A DNA stretch of 64,000 nucleotides, from NCBI GenBank assembly GCA_033961575.1, contig CM066731.1, positions 57,751,501 through 57,815,500 of the forward strand, read 5' to 3'. The notes under the pieces are model-generated. The model was given only the letters and a program-made list of their open reading frames with translations, was not told the origin of the DNA and did not search any database. This document shows, one piece after another, positions 1 to 64,000 of this stretch. Made by a program: the position numbers and the translations under genes. This DNA comes from Aselliscus stoliczkanus (lineage: Eukaryota; Chordata; Mammalia; Chiroptera; Hipposideridae). Position 1 is the first letter of the stretch. The number at the start of each line of letters is the position of its first letter.

Positions 1-622
1 TTTCTGGTCATGTGGGCCTCTCCTGGAGGCTCCTTCAGTGTCCTTGTAATATGATAGTTGGCTTTGATCAGAGTGAGTGATGCAGTAGATGAGGCAAAGT
101 GGAGACCATAATGTCTTTCATGAAATAGCCTCGGAGAAGTCATATGCCATCATTCTGCAATCTTGTATTCATAAGAGTGAGTTATGAACTCTAGGCCACA
201 CTCAAGGGGAAGGGCATTAAGTTCCATCTTTACAGGGAAGGTTGTCAAAGAATTTGTGGATAAGTTTTAAAACTCCACTTGATTATATTTTTTTCATTAG
301 GAATGCTAATGATGTTAGGTAAATTTCACTGCAACTTGGTTTGAATTGTTGCTATATTTTTTTGTATTAAAGAGATTCCTTGTTCTGCAGTAACATAGAT
401 ATAAAGATGATTTTTTTATGGGTTGTTTTATAAGGTTATTTAAAAAAATCTTCTAAGTTTTGATAATTTTGTTTCTGTTTACAGGGCACCAATATATCAT
501 TGAATTATTCCAGCTCTGTCCTATTGTTTTTCTCTCAGATTCCCTACTTTAAGAAAACATACTAAGCATACTAATGATAGAAATGTATTTATTGAAATAA
601 ATGGCTTATTTTTCCCTCTCAG

Positions 623-35753
<35,131 letters not shown>

Positions 35754-35940
35754 ATAAACCTGGACTGGACCAGCAGTGCCTTTGAAGGGGGAAAGGTGTG
35801 AACGCTGAACCGTTAGTGTATGTGCCACTGTGTCCCTTACCTGGTTACCAATGTTCCATCTGTGTATAAGGTGTATTTTTTCCATGATGATGTATATAGT
35901 GTATATTATGTACATAAATAAAAGGCCATGATTATTAATT
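35754..35940 (+). other. CSPP1: CSPP1 3' UTR, proximal form
   Basis: AT-rich sequence from the stop to just past AATAAA at 35917-35922. Further AATAAA hexamers at 36067-36072 and 36370-36375 could give longer 3' UTRs. Which site is used cannot be told from sequence alone. Confidence 0.7.
35917..35922 (+). promoter_or_regulatory. CSPP1: Candidate poly(A) signal of CSPP1
   Basis: AATAAA about 165 bp after the stop, the first canonical hexamer downstream of it. Confidence 0.65.
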
Positions 35941-36066
35941 TATATATAATGTAGAATTGTATAGAATTATTTTTGCAAAATTTTGCCATAAATTAGGGTG
36001 GCAGTGACCTCTTGGAATCAACTACCGTATGTGCATTATTGTCAATTCTGCTTGTAAGATAAGGTG

Positions 36067-36072
36067 AATAAA
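36067..36072 (+). promoter_or_regulatory. CSPP1: Alternative poly(A) signal of CSPP1
   Basis: Second AATAAA hexamer, about 315 bp after the stop. A third lies at 36370-36375. These are candidate distal cleavage sites. Confidence 0.45.
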
Positions 36073-36379
36073 ACACAAGTGTCTTAATAGTCCTGTAAAA
36101 CCAGAAAACCCTGTGTATATTTGCCGTTGTTACTGCTATTCACAATAATTTGAGTACATTGGTTGTAGCTGTGACTATTCCAGTAGCAACATAATGAATC
36201 AAATGTCATTTCCATGTCTTTTATAGCTACTGATTCAGTAAAAATGATGGGAGTCATAATTGGTTTTATTCCCTTGAACCATGCACTGTTAAATCTTTCT
36301 GCCTCTGTTTTTGTGCCAATGAAGGCACTAAGTTTACTAATTTATATGACTGAATTACTTATGGATAGAAATAAATTAT

Positions 36380-37440
36380 TTTTATTACTAATGTTGGTTT
36401 CTTATTTTAACTGGAATTGAGGTCTCTAGATGGCATTATGGAAGTTGAAGAGGCAGGAGCACCCAGGGTCAAGGACAGGGACTGGAATCATTGGGGTGCC
36501 ATCGTGACCCTTGGATGAGTGAGTCCGTCTTTCTGATAACTCCGTAAGAGGAATTGCCTTTAAAAAAAGACGATTAATTCAAATTCTAGGAAATAATTCT
36601 TATTTAGTCTTTAGCACCATGACAGCAGAGCACTCCCAGGCATTGCTTCTTGCACGTTTCTACTGACATAATTAATGCAGATAAGTCTACCTCAAGTGTG
36701 AAATTTCTGATACTTCGTATTTCAGCAACATGTAAATTTTATACTCAATTTTGCAGTCTAACCACTGTTTACCCAACTGTAAAGATTTTTCTTGTGTCTT
36801 CATCTGAAAGTAAGATGTAGGCCTCTGTCTCCTATAGGGAGAGGCCTGGTATTATACCATAAGACGAACCACCAGGTCATTTGAAACCCTTGCCTCTCAG
36901 ACTAGGTCATGGTGACTCCCAATGGTAGTATCCAGCTGGGCTTGAACAGGGCTGTGTCTTGAGGGTAATAAACATGGTGGACTTATAAATGCATCATTAA
37001 TAACTGCTCATTACCTAAGAGGTATGAGAGCAAAGCCTTAACACTTACCCTGTTTTTTAACAACCCTCAAAATAAATTGTCTTGACATGTCCATTTTCTT
37101 TTTTAATGCCATTGTACCACACAACTTGAACTGGCACCTAACACATAATGCCCTACTGCCAACTGCCCCAAAGGGACTTCAGCTCTTTGTCTCACTATTC
37201 AAATAGTGTAGCCTTATTCTGGGTTATTAATACACAAAATATTAAATTATGAATATCCTATGGTTGAGAAAACAGGGAGAATCTAATGCCAGAAACTGGA
37301 AAGAAAATATCAGAACTAAATACTACTGAATTTGTAGTTCTGGCTAAAAATATCCTTTCCCTAGCTGTTTGGCTTTTGATGAAAAAGAAAAAAGAAAATC
37401 AATGAAACATGGGGCCATGGATTACACAGGTTTTGATTGC
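36380..37440. other. Intergenic gap between convergent genes
   Basis: About 1.1 kb between the last CSPP1-side hexamer and the ARFGEF1 poly(A) region. No exon, SINE or LINE was recognised. An AT-rich spacer with another AATAAA near 36967. Confidence 0.6.
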
Positions 37441-37444
37441 ACTG

Positions 37445-38707
37445 ATGAAATAATCCAAAAACTTTATTGACCTATAACCTGATTAGAATGCCAGATGAGA
37501 ATCAATATTGTACAGAAAGTTGTACAGAATTTTTACATAGAAAACTTTACATCTGTACCATATACATTTTATCCATCTGAAAAAATTTTCTACACCCACT
37601 GTTAATACGGAATGCTTGACAATCTTGTCATTTTTTTTAATCATCACAATTCACAGTATGAATACATTTCCAGTTAATCTAACCTCCCCAAACCATGCCA
37701 GATTTGTTATTTTAATATATTCAACATTAAATTCTGTACATAGAGTAAAATCTACATCAAGCCCCGCCACCCAAAAGAAAAGAAAGGGACAGCAACCTAG
37801 ATTCGTTTTGCAGTGATTCAAGTTTCGGTCCATGAAGGATCATTCTATTTCAATGGCTCATATTTAAAAGCCCTAAGAGAAGTATATTACAGGTAGTTAT
37901 GTCAGGGATAGTTCCTACCCTTCTTTTGTCGTTGGTCATGACAAGTGTCAACCACAACAGCTTCTGGGCTTGTTAAACCTTCAAAGTTACACTCCCCACC
38001 CCCCCAAAAAGGGCAAAACCAAAATCCCCACAAAATAAAAAAGACAAGAAGTTCAACCCAAATGTTTAGTGCATTTGACAAAATATTATAGGTATTTAGC
38101 AAATGAATAAGAAAATAAAGAAAATAAAACAGTGCAGGAAGAACTATATAATGTTTAAGATTCTTATATTACAGGCCTGCATCTCTGTACATTTTTCACA
38201 GAAGGATGATTAGCAGTATCTCAGACAGCCTGAGTGTGCAAAAATCTTCAGAATAAGAATACCATAGTTGCTAAATATCTTTTACCATGAACAATAATTT
38301 CTTCTCCCCCACTCCCCAGTTATAAACATTTTATCCTTCAAAATACAGCTCTCCTGAGTTGTACTTCTTGCAGAAGTTCAAATCTTTACATCTATAGTTC
38401 TTTGGGTAAGTTAGACTTCCACACCTGCCAAGATGACGTGGGCTCTCCCTGCCGCTGAGGGAAGGGCACGTGAGCTGACCCTTGGTGACGGGCTCTCTGC
38501 TCAGTGGGAGCCCAGCGACAAACAGGACCCATCAGATTACTGACAGGACTGGAGCGTTCCAGGTCTGAGTTCTAGTTCTAAGCATCTTCAGTAACCTTTA
38601 GACACTGCAATTCAGAGAAACCGTTTTTCAGGTAGGAAACCTCGGCTCCAGGGTCCTTTGAAAGAGCAGAGGGATGTAAACGCCAACAGAAAAATGGTAA
38701 GTTCCCA
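37445..38707 (-). other. ARFGEF1: ARFGEF1 3' UTR
   Basis: About 1.26 kb from the TGA to just past the hexamer at 37463-37468. Unlike the introns it contains no recognisable SINE or LINE, as expected for a constrained UTR. The exact cleavage point is inferred. Confidence 0.75.
37463..37468 (-). promoter_or_regulatory. ARFGEF1: Candidate poly(A) signal of ARFGEF1
   Basis: TTTATT on the plus strand, that is AATAAA on the minus strand, about 1.24 kb after the stop. Confidence 0.65.
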
Positions 38708-61520
<22,813 letters not shown>

Positions 61521-61754
61521 CTAAAGAAAAAAAAAAAAAAACAACGATTCAAAACTTTGTAAAATCTCACTTCTGTTACATCAATTTATATGTAGTGGCC
61601 TGGGGTGGGTACAAGCTACTTTTATCTGTTGAAACAAAAATATCAGATAGTCAAATGAATACTTTTTATTACATATTTGGATAACAAGTATAGTTTGGAT
61701 GTTCCTTCCTCTTCCTCTGCATTCAATAATATATTACAGTAAGAATTTATGGTT

Positions 61755-62191
61755 GTGGGCTGGCTGAGTGGCGCGTTGGTTAAGAGTTGGCTTGGGAAAT
61801 CAGCTTGGAGCAGCAGGGCCCCAGTTTGGATCCCACATATGAGGGCCAGTGACACTGCCCTCTACAGCTAAGATGGTGAGCAACAGCTCAGCCTGGAGCT
61901 GGGCTGCCATGAGTCGCCAGCCATGGTGTAGGCTGCAGTGGGGCGAGCCGGCAGCTGGCGTGCACTTTTGTGAGCAGCTGTGAGCCACCATGAGCAGCTA
62001 TCAATGGCCGGTGAAAGACTGCCTCTCGGGAAGAGAGCAATGATAATACTAACATGGGCCAGTGAAGCAATGTCCTCCACAACTAGACTGAGAACAAAAG
62101 GACAGAAACTTGTCTGTTCCCCTTCCCCGATTCCCCAATAAATGCTGTTCCCCTCTCCCATTCCCCAATAAAATTTAAAAAAAAAAAAAAA
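61755..62191 (+). mobile_element. Long SINE, first head family, with target-site duplication
   Basis: Head GTGGGCTGGCTGAGTGGCGC, shared CCAGTGACACTGCCCTCTAC, long body, then CCCCAATAAATGCTG and a second CCCCAATAAAATTTA before the A tail. Duplication AAGAATTTATGGTT at 61741-61754 and 62192-62205. Confidence 0.93.
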
Positions 62192-62205
62192 AAGAATTTA
62201 TGGTT

Positions 62206-62742
62206 CTAATTTTATTACTAAATTTACAAACACTACACAGGTATCATATGAGACTCTAAAATTAAGGAAAACTATTAATTGTAAAACTAGTAATTGGCAC
62301 GCTATATAACAAGATTTTTAAATTTTTTCCTGATTATCAACTAGTAGTAACACTAGTATTAAACATTAGTTTTTAAAATGAAAAATTCTACTTCATTTGT
62401 ACAAGTAATGTACATTTGATTAGAAAACTTGTTTATGTTAAGTTACCAATGTTTAATAGAACCTTGCAAATAGTCTCTCAATGGTTTAACTACGAAATGG
62501 CTAATGACTTTTCGTAGGGTATCCAAATGTTTAGAGTTAAGCTATCCTGTCCAGCTTTGCCCAGTCTTCCTCATCGACCTCTTCTTCTGCATTTTAAAGT
62601 TTCATAAAAGACTTCAGCATAAACCTATTAGCCTTCTTTTTTTAAAAATCTGCATTTTTACCCATGTTCTGGGTTTGTAACCAAGGGTTTGAATGTGACT
62701 TCCAGGGTGATCCAATATTCCTTAATTTAACATGAACACCAT
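62206..62742. other. ARFGEF1 intron segment with a UTR-like minus-strand stretch
   Basis: Contains a minus-strand open tail (AEEEVDEEDWAKLDRIA then TAA, about 62,551-62,604). AT-rich sequence with an AATAAA near 62,213 follows it. Could be a processed-pseudogene 3' end or chance; the source gene was not recognised. Confidence 0.25.
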
Positions 62743-62893
62743 GAGCCGGCCGAGTCGCTCAGTTGATTAAGAGCTCGCTCAAGGATGTGAGCTGAGCTCT
62801 GAGCAAAGCAGTTTGATGCCAGCCCGAGCTGAGCTGCAGCTAAGCTGCCAACATGTGGCAGGCTGGCTCAGCTAACAAACAAAAACAAAAAAA
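62743..62893 (+). mobile_element. Short SINE, second head family
   Basis: GAGCCGGCCGAGTCGCTCAG head, GTTTGATGCCAGCCCGAGCT, CAACATGTGGCAGGCTGGCT and a CAAAAA-rich tail. Confidence 0.9.
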
Positions 62894-63009
62894 CAACCCT
62901 GAAAACCATAGGATTTGCATGATAAAAAGGAAAGCTTAAAGGCAGGAAAAGATCAAACACTAAACTTAGAAATAAAAGTAATCATATTAACAGTAACAGC
63001 TACCGGCAA

Positions 63010-63035
63010 TCACAAGGTGGGTACTATTCTAAGTG

Positions 63036-63091
<56 letters not shown>

Positions 63092-63290
63092 ACTTATACT
63101 AATAACAAATACTCTAGGAAGTAGACACTATTACACTTCCAATTCTATACACATGGAAAGTGAGGCACAAAGGTATTTAAGAATTTCCTCAATATCACAG
63201 AACTAATAAGTGCTAGAGCCAAGGCTCAAACCAGGAGGGGCCGACTCCTGGGTCTACGTTCTTAACCATGGGCTCACTGCCTCACTTACC
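63010..63290 (-). repeat. MIR remnant split by a TA repeat
   Basis: Antisense MIR: GGTGGGTACTATTCTAAGTG, then after the TA tract ACATGGAAAGTGAGGCACAA, TCAATATCACAGAACTAATA, AAGTGCTAGAGCCAAGGCTC. Confidence 0.7.
63037..63089. repeat. (TA)n microsatellite
   Basis: About 26 uninterrupted TA units within the MIR remnant. Confidence 0.95.
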
Positions 63291-64000
63291 TCAGCAAAAC
63301 ATAACTGAAACACTTTAAATATATTCTAGTATTTTCCTGCTACCATAATCTAGATATGTTCTGAGCATATCATAATGTTTTAACCTTAGTGCCCTTGAAT
63401 GTCTGTCTACGTGTTCTGGCAGCGAGTTAACAAAAACAAGAGTGGAAAAACAGCTTCAAAACTGATGATGCAACAACTCAAAACCTCATCTGCTAAAGGA
63501 ATATCTTAAGATCTCCTTTATTGCTCTTGTCAGTAGAACAAAACAACAATTCAAAGATCTGGCTGCAAACACAATCTGGGGGAAAAATAAGAGTAATAAG
63601 GCCCTATTTAATCCAGTGGTTAGATTGGATCCGGAAATTAAAATATACAAAGGCTATACACAAAGCTCTCACATGATCAAAAATGAAAATCGCTCGACTA
63701 TGCAGAAGCGTCATTAGCTGATTTCTCAAACTAGAGGTATTCTCATGGAAAGCAACGGCTATATTAAAAAAAAAAAAAAACCAAAAACAGAATCAAAACT
63801 AAACAGTATAGGAGAAACAACAGGAAAAGAAACAAAAGAAACAAGGAAAAATTTTTAACTGAGAAGGAAGCAAATGGCAAGAATTGAAGGGGTCAGGAAT
63901 GGGAGCAGAGATGGAGATTATATGCAACTACAGGGGAAATAAGCAAATTCTCTGAAGGCAGTGAAATGGAGAGCAAAGGCCACAGGACACAGGAGTAGCA
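63290..64000. other. ARFGEF1: ARFGEF1 intron, window end
   Basis: AT- and A-rich intron sequence with an A-run at 63,767-63,780. No further ARFGEF1 exon was found, so the next upstream exon lies beyond 64,000. Confidence 0.5.

Overview
The window is nuclear DNA from a placental mammal. It holds two multi-exon genes with canonical GT-AG introns, L2 and MIR fossils, MaLR LTR remnants, and L1. Its lineage-specific tRNA-derived SINEs start with GGCCGGCC-type heads and include long forms ending in AATAAA plus an A tail. I associate these with bats, probably Yinpterochiroptera close to horseshoe or leaf-nosed bats. That species-level reading is memory-based inference; the two gene calls are much firmer.

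Layout. Positions 1 to about 35,940 (+ strand) are the 3' part of CSPP1, a centrosome and spindle-pole protein. Fourteen coding exons join in frame into the last 566 residues plus the stop at 35751-35753, with a short 3' UTR. Positions about 37,445 to 64,000 (- strand) are the 3' part of ARFGEF1 (BIG1), a Golgi Arf guanine-nucleotide exchange factor. Sixteen coding exons give the last 722 residues, all C-terminal to the catalytic Sec7 domain, with the stop at 38708-38710 and a 3' UTR of about 1.26 kb. The genes converge tail to tail, with roughly 1.1-1.5 kb between their poly(A) sites. This order matches what I recall of human 8q13. They are neighbours, not a pathway: one acts at centrosomes and cilia, the other at the trans-Golgi network and recycling endosomes.

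The introns are rich in repeats. The CSPP1 intron 25,272-32,275 holds two L1 elements in gene orientation, each interrupted by a SINE. The ARFGEF1 intron 45,017-49,938 holds a head-to-tail SINE trimer enclosed by one target-site duplication, followed by another SINE-interrupted L1. Two small inverted-repeat DNA elements (10,428-10,669 and 41,727-41,807) are also present.

No operon, CRISPR array, phage, rRNA or functional tRNA was seen, and nothing supports a new enzymatic system. The most unusual items are a frame-required GC-AG intron in CSPP1, the SINE trimer with one duplication, and the modular short/long SINE families. Splice coordinates come from reading consensus sites together with frame continuity and remembered protein families; no alignment was run.
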